This document shows, piece after piece, positions 55,806 to 64,000 of a stretch of DNA of 64,000 nt (its first letter is position 1; each line of letters opens with the position of its first letter). The notes under the pieces were generated by a model. It was not told the DNA's origin. It saw only the letters and a program-made list of their open reading frames with translations, and made no database searches. The stretch covers positions 865,613-929,612 of the forward strand of contig NZ_LMRT01000001.1 in the NCBI RefSeq assembly GCF_001426225.1, read 5' to 3'. Origin of the DNA: Allobosea sp. Leaf344 (lineage in GTDB: Bacteria; Pseudomonadota; Alphaproteobacteria; Rhizobiales; Beijerinckiaceae). The position numbers were made by a program, and so were the translations under genes.

Positions 55806-56995
55806 CGACAATCGTCGTATCTGGCGTCGGCGTCATCTCTTCCGTGGGCTGCGACGCTAATAGCTTCTGGCAATCTCTTGTCACCGGCAGCGACAACCTC
55901 AGCGAAGCCTCTGTGCTGCCGGGTTCCGGGATTCAGGTGTCCGAGGTTTTAGATCGCGCTTTCCTGGAGAACCTGCCGGTCCCGGCTTCGGCGATGGACC
56001 GGAATGCGGTGTTTGCCGTTGCAGCCGCAGGCCAAGCGTTGGCTGCCTCGGGCGTGAAGCTGGGGCCGCTCAAACCCGATCGTATCGGCGTCATTTTAGG
56101 CAACGGTGCGGGTGGCCAATGCAGCATGGACGATCAGTATGTCCGACTGTATCGCGAGAATAAGCGCCTGCATCCCATGACTGTGCCAAAGGCAATGGTA
56201 AGCTCATCGGCGAGTTGGGTATCGATGGCTTTTGGCATCACCGGCCCGTGCTTCGTAACATCGAGCGCCTGCGCATCGTCTAGCCATGCAATCGGTATCG
56301 CGATGCAATTCCTGCGAGCGGGCCTGGCCGATGTGATGGTCGCCGGAGGCACTGAGGCCCCTTTATCTGTGGGCACCGTCACCGCTTGGGACGCAATGAA
56401 GATCATGTCACGCACGGCCTGTCGGCCCTTCGCAGCCGGTCGCGATGGACTCATTCTAGCAGAGGGCGCTGGCGTCATCATCTTGGAGACGGAGTCGCAT
56501 GCGCGCAGCCGCGGCTTGCGTCCGGCCGTCGAAGCCGCGGGGTTCGGCTTTAGCGCCGATGCTGGCAACATCGTCTCACCCGATGCAGACGGCATGCTGA
56601 GAGCGATGAACATCGCATTGGCAGACGCCAAGATGGATGCGGGCGACTTAGCCTATATCAACGCGCATGGGACCGGGACGCGAGCCAATGATCGCACCGA
56701 GACTGTCGCGCTAAAGCGCCTTTTCGCGGATCGCCGCTTACCTCCAGTCTCCTCCACAAAAGGGGTGACAGGGCATGCGCTCGGGGCTGCCGGAGCTCTT
56801 GAGGCGATCGCGACGATTATGGCCATTGAGCGCGGCATAGTCCCCCCAACGGCCAATTTCGACGCCGCTGATCCCGATTGTGATTTCGACTGCATACCGA
56901 ATGAAGCACGCTCACTGCAAATTTCAGCGGCGATGTCGAACTCGTTTGCGTTCGGCGGGCTGAACGCTGCTTTGGTTTTCAGGGCGCTCGCGTGA
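55802..56995 (+). CDS. Beta-ketoacyl-ACP synthase, FabF/NodE-like
   Basis: A 397-residue stand-alone ketosynthase. The Cys-His-His triad is complete: C157 (TSSACASSSHAIG), H289 (NAHGTGTRANDRTE) and H325 (VTGHALGAAG). The fold marks FGITGPCFVTSSACA and SFAFGGLNAALVF agree with FabF. It would condense malonyl-ACP with an acyl-ACP, perhaps extending the FAAL-activated chain or priming the PKS. The four-base overlap with the ACP gene indicates a pair. It is about 15 residues shorter than E. coli FabF (412). NodE-type enzymes that make special fatty acids are the closest functional idea. Confidence 0.9.
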   Translation: MTTIVVSGVGVISSVGCDANSFWQSLVTGSDNLSEASVLPGSGIQVSEVLDRAFLENLPVPASAMDRNAVFAVAAAGQALAASGVKLGPLKPDRIGVILGNGAGGQCSMDDQYVRLYRENKRLHPMTVPKAMVSSSASWVSMAFGITGPCFVTSSACASSSHAIGIAMQFLRAGLADVMVAGGTEAPLSVGTVTAWDAMKIMSRTACRPFAAGRDGLILAEGAGVIILETESHARSRGLRPAVEAAGFGFSADAGNIVSPDADGMLRAMNIALADAKMDAGDLAYINAHGTGTRANDRTETVALKRLFADRRLPPVSSTKGVTGHALGAAGALEAIATIMAIERGIVPPTANFDAADPDCDFDCIPNEARSLQISAAMSNSFAFGGLNAALVFRALA

Positions 56996-57202
56996 TCGGT
57001 CTATGCAATCAATGGGAGGCTGCAGCCTGTCGGCTCCAGCTCAAAAGCCGAAATGACCTGGGTGACGCAAAGGCTAGTCGATTCAGACGCGTCCGATCTC
57101 GCAGCGGGTCACGTATATCGCTAAATCTCTCGTTTTGAAGCGTGCTTTGAGATTTATCTTCTCCGCGTGGGTTAGTGCTCGACCTAGCCGACCGCCAAAT
57201 GG

Positions 57203-58069
57203 ATGAGTGCCTTCGATATGTTGGATGTTACCGCCGCGCAGCTCGGTATGATGACTAGAGAGGATGCCGAGCGCGAGATTCGTAGCCGGGTCCAGACGGT
57301 GCCCTTGGGCGACGGCGTTATTCTCTCCCGCGTCCTGGGAAGCCATAAGATGCTCTTGCGCGCCAGCGATCGCGGTTTTTCTCGGCATGTGATGTTCGAT
57401 GGCTACTGGGAAAGTTGGCTAACCATCTTCTGTGCGCGGACGCTGCAGCCCGGCATGGTCGCCTTCGATGTCGGAGCCAATCTTGGTTATTATACGCTGC
57501 TGTTTGCGGATCGGGTTGGACCGACCGGAAAAGTCATAGCTATCGAGCCAAATCCTGCGACATTTGATTTGCTGCAGGAGACGGTGGCGCTAAATGGATT
57601 CGATCGCACCGTCACATTGGTGCAAGCCGCGGCAAGCGATTGCTCTCAGGAAGCGTTGGAGCTGTTTGTCCCCTTCGGCGAGCCCAAAAATGCCACCGTC
57701 GCCTTCGACGGAGGAGCACGCCCGGCCGAATTGCGTGTGAGCGTCCCAGGCGTGTCCATCGATCATTTAACCGCCGGATTGGAGCGGGTGGACTTTCTCA
57801 AGATTGATGTTGAGGGGGCGGAGCCAGGCGTGCTGCGCGGGATGATGGGGACCATTGCACGCTTCAAGCCTACGATTGTGCTCGAGTTTAATGCTGCCCG
57901 TTATGAGGATCCCGCAGCGATTCTCCAGCAAATGTTGGCGGTATACGGATCGGTCGGCGAAATTGATTTTGACGGCGCCTGCGGCGCGGCTGACCCTGCA
58001 GATATCTTGAGCACGCGGATGGGCGAGGACCGGCTGCTGTGCTTCCCCGGCTTGAGCGTCGACATTTAG
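57203..58069 (+). CDS. FkbM-family methyltransferase
   Basis: A 288-residue SAM-dependent methyltransferase. Motif I is AFDVGANLGYYTLLFA near residue 90, followed by VIAIEPNPATFDLLQE, and the family block DFLKIDVEGAEPGVLRGM near residue 200. It is probably an O-methyltransferase of a sugar or lipid hydroxyl. The ATG at 57203 has no clear ribosome binding site. It lies 207 bases after the ketosynthase gene and 18 bases before the next glycosyltransferase, so it forms a pair with the latter. A 12-base sequence, TTTTGAAGCGTG, upstream also occurs in the FAAL promoter region. Confidence 0.85.
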   Translation: MSAFDMLDVTAAQLGMMTREDAEREIRSRVQTVPLGDGVILSRVLGSHKMLLRASDRGFSRHVMFDGYWESWLTIFCARTLQPGMVAFDVGANLGYYTLLFADRVGPTGKVIAIEPNPATFDLLQETVALNGFDRTVTLVQAAASDCSQEALELFVPFGEPKNATVAFDGGARPAELRVSVPGVSIDHLTAGLERVDFLKIDVEGAEPGVLRGMMGTIARFKPTIVLEFNAARYEDPAAILQQMLAVYGSVGEIDFDGACGAADPADILSTRMGEDRLLCFPGLSVDI

Positions 58070-58087
58070 GACAAGGATCGCCAGTCG

Positions 58088-59413
58088 GTGTCAAAAAGCA
58101 TCCTGTTAGAGGCGCATGCGCTCACCCTTAAACAGGGAACCGGGATCGCGACCTATGCGCGAAACTTGGCGAAAACCGCGAGCAATGCCGGGTACCGGAC
58201 CGAATTGCTGGTCGGCATTGACCGACCGATCAATCGCCGGGATCCGCTTCTGGCCGAGGTCACGTTGTATGACGCAAGCAAGCCTCCGAGCTTTGATCCC
58301 ATCAGGGCCGCTAGTCGCGCGCTCGACTGGGCGATTGGCATGCCTGCTGGGGCTCGCGCACAGCTGCTACCGTCGCAACGTATCGTGCTCGACCCTAGCT
58401 CGGGTTCCACTTTAGCGCGTCCGCAGCCAACGAGGGGGGCCTTACGCCTTGAAGAGCGGGCATTCCTTCACTTCAACCGCCATGGTCGGCGCATGTCTAT
58501 TAAGTCGGACGGCCATCATGATCTGTTTCACGCAACGCGGCCGATTCCGTTGGCCGTCAAAGGTGCTGCCAACGTATACACCATCCACGACATCGTGCCG
58601 CTGCGGCTTCCCTATTCGACCCTCGACAACAAGCGATATTTCTATCGTGTGATCAAGGATATCGTCAGGAAGGCCGACCACATCGTGACCGTTTCTGAGT
58701 TCACGAAGCGCGATGTGATGGATGTTTTCGATATTCCTGAAAGTCGAATTTCTAACACTTGGCAAGCGGTTGCTATCGAAAAATCGTTTCTCGATCTCAA
58801 CGACGATGAAGTGGCAAACATTATCGCCCATCGATATGGTCTGCAATTTAGAGAGTACTTTCTGTTCTTGGGCGCAATCGAGCCAAAAAAGAATGTGAGC
58901 CGGATGGTAGAAGCCTTCGCTGCGTCCGGCACCAAGCGACCGCTCGTGCTTGTCGGCGGGCTTGGCTGGCAATACGATCGAGACGTCGAAACCCTCAACG
59001 ACGAACGTTTTCAGAGCTGGCGTTTCGATGGGGAGCGCATCCGGGCCGAGCGCAGTGTTCAGCGCCTGCCGTACGTACCTCTCGCCTCACTAATGGCACT
59101 GATCCGCGGCGCCAGGGCAGTGTTGTTTCCGTCGCTTTATGAGGGATTTGGCTTGCCGGTCCTTGAGGCAATGATGCTGGGCACGCCGACCATCACCTCC
59201 AATACGAGTTCGCTACCGGAGGTCGCAGGCGGTGCCGCGATGCTCGTCGACCCTTATAAGACGGAAAGCATCCGGGACGCGATTAAGACGATCGATGCGG
59301 ATGCGGACCTGCGCGTGGAACTTGCAACGCGCGGCAAGGAGCGGGCCGCCTTCTTCTCGCCTGAGCGCTATAGCGAGCGGATGGCTGCTGTTTACGATGG
59401 CCTGCTGAAATGA
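58088..59413 (+). CDS. Glycosyltransferase, GT4 type
   Basis: A 441-residue glycosyltransferase from the GTG at 58088, with AAGGA at about 13 bases upstream. Features are LKQGTGIATYARNLAKTA near residue 18, YTIHDIVPLRLPYST, FLFLGAIEPKKNVSRMVEAF near residue 258 and the EX7E element YEGFGLPVLEAMMLGTPTITSN near residue 353. It is related to the gene at 45.0-46.2 kb. It probably adds a sugar to a lipid or glycan made by the surrounding genes. It converges with cysNC, leaving 66 bases without an obvious terminator. Confidence 0.85.
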   Translation: MSKSILLEAHALTLKQGTGIATYARNLAKTASNAGYRTELLVGIDRPINRRDPLLAEVTLYDASKPPSFDPIRAASRALDWAIGMPAGARAQLLPSQRIVLDPSSGSTLARPQPTRGALRLEERAFLHFNRHGRRMSIKSDGHHDLFHATRPIPLAVKGAANVYTIHDIVPLRLPYSTLDNKRYFYRVIKDIVRKADHIVTVSEFTKRDVMDVFDIPESRISNTWQAVAIEKSFLDLNDDEVANIIAHRYGLQFREYFLFLGAIEPKKNVSRMVEAFAASGTKRPLVLVGGLGWQYDRDVETLNDERFQSWRFDGERIRAERSVQRLPYVPLASLMALIRGARAVLFPSLYEGFGLPVLEAMMLGTPTITSNTSSLPEVAGGAAMLVDPYKTESIRDAIKTIDADADLRVELATRGKERAAFFSPERYSERMAAVYDGLLK

Positions 59414-59479
59414 CGTCGTCGCTCCTGGTATACGCAGCCTTGCTGCCGCAGATTGCGCAAGGCGCCAGCCAAGTCTCAC

Positions 59480-61381
59480 TTATTTCAGGAAGCCACCGCC
59501 CCTGAGATACGCGACGATACGGTCGGCCATTGCGTCGACGGTTTCCGTTTGTCCATCCGCATTGAGATGGATCTCTGGCGTTTGTGGAGGCTCATACGGG
59601 CTATCAATGCCGGTGAAATTTCGAATGGCGCCGGCGCGGGCGCTCTTATAGAGCCCTTTGGGATCGCGCTGTTCGGCAACAGCGAGCGGAGCATCGACGA
59701 AAATCTCGATGAATTCGCCAGGTTCGAGAATCTCGCGCGCCAGTTGCCGCTCGGCCCTGAAAGGCGAGATAAACGACGCCAGCACAATCAGACCCGCATC
59801 GACAAACAGTTTAGCGATTTCCGCCGCGCGCCGAATATTCTCGACGCGGTCGGCTGTCGTGAAGCCCAGGTTGCGATTGACGCCGTGCCGGAGATTATCG
59901 CCATCCAGAAGGTAGGTGTGGCACCCAAGCGCAAACAGCCGTTGCTCGACAAGGTTTGCGATGGTCGATTTGCCCGCACCCGAAAGACCTGTGAACCAGA
60001 GCACAGCCGGTCGGTGGCCCTTGGCTCTCATACGCTGGCGCTTGTTGATATCAACGGCCTGCCAATTGATATTCGTCGCGCGCCTGAGCGCGAAATCGAT
60101 CATGCCGGCGCCGACCGTTTGATTGGTCATGCGATCGATCAAGATGAAGCTTCCCGTGGTTCGATTGACCGCATACGGGTCGAATGCGAGCGGCTCATGG
60201 GTTGAGATGTTGGCTACCGCAATGTCGTTCAGTGCCAGCTGCTTAGCGGCAAGCTTCTGGAAATTGTCGGCATCAATCCTGTGCTTGATCTCGGTCACGC
60301 TGGCGAGGACGGTCTTGCTCGCGCATTTCAACAGGAGGGGCCTGCCCGGCAGCAGCGCCTCTTCATGCATCCAAATAATGTGAGCTGCGAATTGGTCGGC
60401 TACATCCGGGCGGCCATCGGCGCCGCTGAGAAGGTCGCCGCGGGAGATGTCGATCTCATCATCAAGCACGAGCGTGACGGCCTCGCCGCGGGCCGCACGG
60501 GTTTTGTCACCGTCGAAGGTCGAGATCTTCCGAATCGTCGACTTGCGGCCCGACAGACAGGCCACGACCGCGTCACCCACGGCGATCTGGCCGTCGGCGA
60601 TGGTGCCGCTAAAACCCCTGAAATCGAGATCAGGGCGATTGACCCATTGAACGGGAAACCTGAACGGGCGCTGTTGCAGACCCGGTTCGACTTCGACGGC
60701 CTCGAGATAATCCAGGAGAGCGGGGCCAACATACCAAGCCAGCGCCTCCGTTCGGCTCGTCACCATAGCGCCGAAACGAGCCGAGATCGGGATCGCTTGC
60801 ATAGTGTCGAATTGCAGCTCCCGAGCAAACGCTCGGTAGTCTGCGACAATCTCGTCGAAGACTTCCTGCGAATGTCCCACGAGATCGATTTTGTTGACCG
60901 CCAGCACAACGTGGCGGATCCCGAGCAGGGAGGCGATGAAGGAATGGCGCCGCGTCTGGGTCAAAATCCCTTTGCGCGCATCGACCAATATGACGGCAAG
61001 ATCGGCGTTGGAGGCCCCTGTCGCCATATTGCGGGTATACTGCACATGACCAGGCGCGTCGGCGACAATGATTTTGCGGATGGGGGTCGTAAAGAAGCGG
61101 TAGGCAACGTCGATCGTGATGCCTTGCTCGCGCTCAGCGTCCAACCCGTCCAGCAAGAGCGCGAAATCGATCTCATCCCCAGCCGAACCGTGCTTTCGCG
61201 AATCCCGTTCGAGCGCGGCTAGTTGATCATCAAAAAGCAGCTTGGAGTCATAGAGAAGCCGCCCGATCAGGGTCGATTTTCCATCGTCGACCGAGCCGCA
61301 TGTGATGACACGAAGGAGCGCCTTGGCTCCACCCTTTCCATCACCATTGACCGAGCGCCTCTGATCGCTTGCGGCTTCCAT
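59480..61381 (-). CDS. cysNC: Bifunctional sulfate adenylyltransferase subunit 1 / APS kinase (CysN-CysC, NodQ-like)
   Basis: A 633-residue fusion. The N-terminal GTPase part has [19 protein letters not shown], the [17 protein letters not shown] (G3) and AVNKIDLVG (G4) motifs. With CysD it forms APS from sulfate and ATP. The C-terminal 200 residues are an APS kinase, with [17 protein letters not shown] at about residue 465 and [25 protein letters not shown] split motifs after it, giving PAPS. The start ATG shares one base with the cysD stop (TAATG). The same arrangement is NodPQ of Sinorhizobium, which feeds a sulfotransferase. Here it may serve assimilation or sulfation. Confidence 0.95.
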   Translation of the reverse strand: MEAASDQRRSVNGDGKGGAKALLRVITCGSVDDGKSTLIGRLLYDSKLLFDDQLAALERDSRKHGSAGDEIDFALLLDGLDAEREQGITIDVAYRFFTTPIRKIIVADAPGHVQYTRNMATGASNADLAVILVDARKGILTQTRRHSFIASLLGIRHVVLAVNKIDLVGHSQEVFDEIVADYRAFARELQFDTMQAIPISARFGAMVTSRTEALAWYVGPALLDYLEAVEVEPGLQQRPFRFPVQWVNRPDLDFRGFSGTIADGQIAVGDAVVACLSGRKSTIRKISTFDGDKTRAARGEAVTLVLDDEIDISRGDLLSGADGRPDVADQFAAHIIWMHEEALLPGRPLLLKCASKTVLASVTEIKHRIDADNFQKLAAKQLALNDIAVANISTHEPLAFDPYAVNRTTGSFILIDRMTNQTVGAGMIDFALRRATNINWQAVDINKRQRMRAKGHRPAVLWFTGLSGAGKSTIANLVEQRLFALGCHTYLLDGDNLRHGVNRNLGFTTADRVENIRRAAEIAKLFVDAGLIVLASFISPFRAERQLAREILEPGEFIEIFVDAPLAVAEQRDPKGLYKSARAGAIRNFTGIDSPYEPPQTPEIHLNADGQTETVDAMADRIVAYLRGGGFLK

Positions 61382-62274
61382 TAGAAATAGCCCTCGCGCT
61401 TCTTTTTCTCCATCGATCCCGCTTCGTCGTGATCGATCAGCCGGCCCGAACGCTCGGACGTTCGCGCCATCAGCATCTCCTCAATGATGGCGGGAAGCGT
61501 CGCGGCCGAGGATGGAAGTGCGGCGGTGAGGGGGTAGCATCCCAATGTTCGAAACCGCACGCTGCGGAGTTCAGGTTGTTCACCAGGCTCAAGCGGCAGG
61601 CGGTCATCATCGACAAGAATCAGCTGGCCTTCGCGCGAAACGACCGGGCGCGGGGCGGCAAAATACAGCGGCACGATTTCAATATTTTCGCGCAGGATGT
61701 ATTGCCAGATATCGAGTTCGGTCCAATTCGACAGCGGAAAGACGCGGATCGATTCGCCTTTGTGAATGCGGGTATTGAAGAGATTCCACAACTCCGGACG
61801 CTGATTTTTGGGCTCCCACCCATGGGTCTGGGTCCGAAAGGAAAATATCCGTTCCTTCGCGCGGCTTTTTTCCTCGTCTCGTCGCGCACCGCCGAAAGCG
61901 GCGTCGAAGCCGTGGGAGGTCAGAGCCTGCTTGAGTGCATCCGTCTTCATGATGGTGGTGTAGAGGGACGATCCATGGCTGAACGGCGTGACGCCTGCCG
62001 ATTGCCCCTCGACGTTGGTATGGATCAGCATCTCCATGCCCGCCGTCGCCGCGACCGTGTCGCGAAACGCGATCATCTCGCGAAATTTCCAGCCGGTATC
62101 GATATGCAGGAGCGGAAAAGGCGGCTTGGACGGATGAAACGCCTTGGCTGCCAAATGCAGCATGACCGATGAGTCTTTGCCGATCGAATACAGCATGACG
62201 GGATTGCTGAACTCGGCTGCGACCTCACGCATGATGTGGATCGATTCGGCTTCGAGTTCATCGAGATAGGTCAT
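61381..62274 (-). CDS. cysD: Sulfate adenylyltransferase subunit 2 (CysD)
   Basis: A 297-residue ATP sulfurylase small subunit. The PP-loop is [19 protein letters not shown] near residue 31, with [21 protein letters not shown] following, and [16 protein letters not shown] near residue 190. The ATG at 62274 ([11 protein letters not shown]) agrees with the family. An upstream TTG at 62310 would add 12 residues. It works with CysN in the neighbour gene to make adenosine 5'-phosphosulfate. Only the catalytic ATP sulfurylase and kinase genes are here, and no reductase or sulfotransferase gene is seen in the window. Confidence 0.95.
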   Translation of the reverse strand: MTYLDELEAESIHIMREVAAEFSNPVMLYSIGKDSSVMLHLAAKAFHPSKPPFPLLHIDTGWKFREMIAFRDTVAATAGMEMLIHTNVEGQSAGVTPFSHGSSLYTTIMKTDALKQALTSHGFDAAFGGARRDEEKSRAKERIFSFRTQTHGWEPKNQRPELWNLFNTRIHKGESIRVFPLSNWTELDIWQYILRENIEIVPLYFAAPRPVVSREGQLILVDDDRLPLEPGEQPELRSVRFRTLGCYPLTAALPSSAATLPAIIEEMLMARTSERSGRLIDHDEAGSMEKKKREGYF

Positions 62275-62546
62275 CGGTTCCCATTCGCGCTTGCCGCCGG
62301 CCAGATCCAACCAGCTCTTATCAATTCTCGCTTCTGACCGCGCTGCCGGAGCAAAGCAGCGCTTGGCCGCCCCGCATTAACAGACTGCTTTTGTCGAGTG
62401 TCGCTATCGCCGGCGTTCATTCAGATTGCAATCGGGATGAGACGCGACAGATCGAACCGACATACCCGTCTGCCATTCGCGCCTCGCGGTTTCGCCCCTG
62501 CGGCTATCTGGCATTCAACGGCCGATGCTGTATTGGTCGTGCACCC

Positions 62547-64000
62547 ATGACCAACCGCTTATCCGCAGCTAAAACTTCTGAACGTGGTCCGGCGCCCAGA
62601 TCGGCCGGACTTTGGAATATGATCACGTCGGCCATGTATGAGCCTGCACAGGTGGTCGAGCGCCATGAACCTGGGGCCTTCATCCCTTGCCATCCGGAAC
62701 CCCGCGCGCAAGATCCCAATCTTTTTCAGATCATTTTGGGTGCACGGCATAGCCTGATCGACAACTGGATTGCAGATTATTACCGCTCCGGTCTCGACAG
62801 CTTCCGAGTCTTGCGACGCCAGATCGTGTTCGTGAACTCGCCTGAACACATCAAATACGTCCTGGTCACGCGGCACGATAATTTCGAGCGCAAGAGCCCT
62901 CAGATGAGGCGCGCACTTGAGGCGCTGCTAGGTGATGGCCTCTTCATCAGCGATGGCGACATCTGGAAAAAACGGAGGCCGCTGGTCGCCGATATCGTCC
63001 ACAAGCGCCGCGTTCCCGAGTTTGGCGCCACGATGGAGGACGCCGCGCTAGCGCTCGCAAAGGATTGGGCGGCGCTAGCCGATGATACCGAGATTGAGTT
63101 GACGAGCGAGATGGCTCAATTGACCGCGATGATCATCGCGCGCGCCGTCTTCGGAAAAGGCCTCAGCCGCTCGTCCGCCGAGCAGGTCATTACAGGCTTC
63201 ACCGCCTACCAGCGTGCAACCGATTCGTTCAATCTTGGATATTTCCTCGGGTGGGACGATGGCTGGAGTTCATCAGGGGGGAGCGGGAAACGCCAGGCTA
63301 TCGTGATGGTCCACGAGGTCATCGACAGTGTGATCAACGCGCATCTCGCCGGCGAAGGCGACGCAGGCTCGATGGTTGATCTGCTTATCCGTCGCAACCA
63401 GCGCAGCGCGGGGTCGGAACTTGATTTGACCGCCCTGCGTAATGAGGCCGCGACAATCTTCATGGCGGGCCACGAGACGACGGCTACGACGCTGACATGG
63501 GCCTGGTATCTTCTAGCTAATGCTCCCTGGGTGACAGAGCGAGTGCATGCGGAAATTAAGGCGGCGTGTGGTGCGCGTCCTCCCGCGCTGGCGGACCTGC
63601 CTCAGCTTCCGTGGTGTCGTGCGGTGATCCAGGAGACGTTGCGCTTGTACCCGCCGGTCCCGCTTTTGCCGCGACAGGCGCTCGCAGCCGATCGGATCGG
63701 GCATATCGAGGTTGAGAAATCGGCGCTTGTGATGATCGCTCCGTGGCTGCTGCATCGATCGGCCGATCTATGGGACAAGCCCAATAATTTCCTGCCAGAG
63801 CGCTTCCTTGAGGGCAAAAAGATCAACCCCTTTGCCTATATCCCGTTCGCGGTTGGGCCTCGTATTTGCCCGGGAATGAATTTTGGCCAGGACGAAGCGG
63901 CGCTGTGCTTGGCGATCCTTGCGCAACAATTCGAGGTCATTCCCCGCCCTGGCTACAGGGTGTCTCCCGTCTGCCGCCTGACCCTGCGTCCAGACGGGGG
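62547..64000 (+). CDS. Cytochrome P450 (3' end cut by window)
   Basis: An open frame with no stop before the window end, at least 484 residues. It has the I-helix AGHETT (residues 307-312), the ExxR of ETLRLYPP (E363, R366) and the heme-binding FAVGPRICPG with cysteine C441. The frame then runs on for about 43 residues, so only the last few are likely to be missing. It is a soluble bacterial P450 of the general CYP fold, with no N-terminal membrane helix. It needs a ferredoxin and reductase, which are not seen here. It is divergent from cysD with 272 bases between. Hydroxylation of the amino-ketone lipid is a testable idea. The ATG at 62547 is the first good start. Confidence 0.88.
   Translation, partial: MTNRLSAAKTSERGPAPRSAGLWNMITSAMYEPAQVVERHEPGAFIPCHPEPRAQDPNLFQIILGARHSLIDNWIADYYRSGLDSFRVLRRQIVFVNSPEHIKYVLVTRHDNFERKSPQMRRALEALLGDGLFISDGDIWKKRRPLVADIVHKRRVPEFGATMEDAALALAKDWAALADDTEIELTSEMAQLTAMIIARAVFGKGLSRSSAEQVITGFTAYQRATDSFNLGYFLGWDDGWSSSGGSGKRQAIVMVHEVIDSVINAHLAGEGDAGSMVDLLIRRNQRSAGSELDLTALRNEAATIFMAGHETTATTLTWAWYLLANAPWVTERVHAEIKAACGARPPALADLPQLPWCRAVIQETLRLYPPVPLLPRQALAADRIGHIEVEKSALVMIAPWLLHRSADLWDKPNNFLPERFLEGKKINPFAYIPFAVGPRICPGMNFGQDEAALCLAILAQQFEVIPRPGYRVSPVCRLTLRPDG

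Noticed and set aside
60281..61222. Plus-strand open frame (313 codons) inside cysNC
   Set aside because: Antisense to the GTPase domain of cysNC, with no recognisable fold.
59480..62274. Naming cysD/cysNC as nodP/nodQ
   Set aside because: The fusion is the same, but no other nod gene or sulfotransferase is present, so the general names are safer.

Overview
The window is a 64 kb surface-glycan and lipid locus from a high-GC alphaproteobacterium. A Hyphomicrobiales member close to Bosea is my best guess. I base this on the base composition, the type of full-length NAD+ synthase at the left edge, the Rhizobiales-style palindromic intergenic repeats at 1-298, and the fused CysN-CysC. I saw no rRNA, tRNA, CRISPR array, transposase or phage gene.

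Left part (1-9.1 kb). Palindromic repeats and nadE (minus strand) look like core genome. A plus-strand operon follows: wbpA, wbpB, wbpD and wbpE, which convert UDP-GlcNAc to UDP-GlcNAc3NAcA, then two GT4-type glycosyltransferases. The last step of that pathway, the WbpI 2-epimerase giving UDP-ManNAc3NAcA, lies across the convergence point in the opposite operon (11.0-12.1 kb).

Central part (9.1-38.4 kb). About 20 genes run on the minus strand, mostly with 4-base ATGA/GTGA start-stop overlaps, so they read as one very long transcription unit. In transcription order it encodes an NDP-sugar epimerase, an AsnB-type amidotransferase, the Wzm/Wzt ABC exporter of O-antigen type, glycosyltransferases, a methyltransferase, a sugar acyltransferase and a DegT aminotransferase. 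A block of six consecutive glycosyltransferases from two alternating paralogous families comes next. The unit ends with a second AsnB, another glycosyltransferase, methyltransferase, SDR and glycosyltransferase, then WbpI and a third AsnB. Upstream of it sits a MarR-type regulator of the EPS-associated kind with an unusual C-terminal domain. Its start codon is preceded by two matching inverted repeats, GTTCA-N5-TGAAC.

Right part (38.8-64 kb). This half looks different, with lower third-position GC by eye and more divergent gene arrangement. It holds a lipid-making set. One group is FAAL, a small ACP and an alpha/beta-hydrolase-TPR protein. The other is a 2481-residue iterative-type polyketide synthase (KS-AT-DH-degenerate MT/psi-KR-ER-KR-ACP), followed in one operon by an alpha-oxoamine synthase, a second ACP and a FabF-like ketosynthase. 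Around these are a WcbI-family protein with a duplicated beta-domain, a CDP-alcohol phosphatidyltransferase, two more glycosyltransferases, a FkbM methyltransferase, the sulfate-activation genes cysD and cysNC, and a cytochrome P450 cut by the window end.

Taken together, I infer that the locus makes an ABC-exported polysaccharide rich in amidated, N-acetylated and methylated uronic acids, regulated by its own MarR-type protein. Next to it is a pathway that would make a long-chain alpha-amino ketone lipid (sphingoid-base-like). Whether that lipid anchors or decorates the glycan, or is a separate product, cannot be decided from sequence alone. It is the most interesting open question here.
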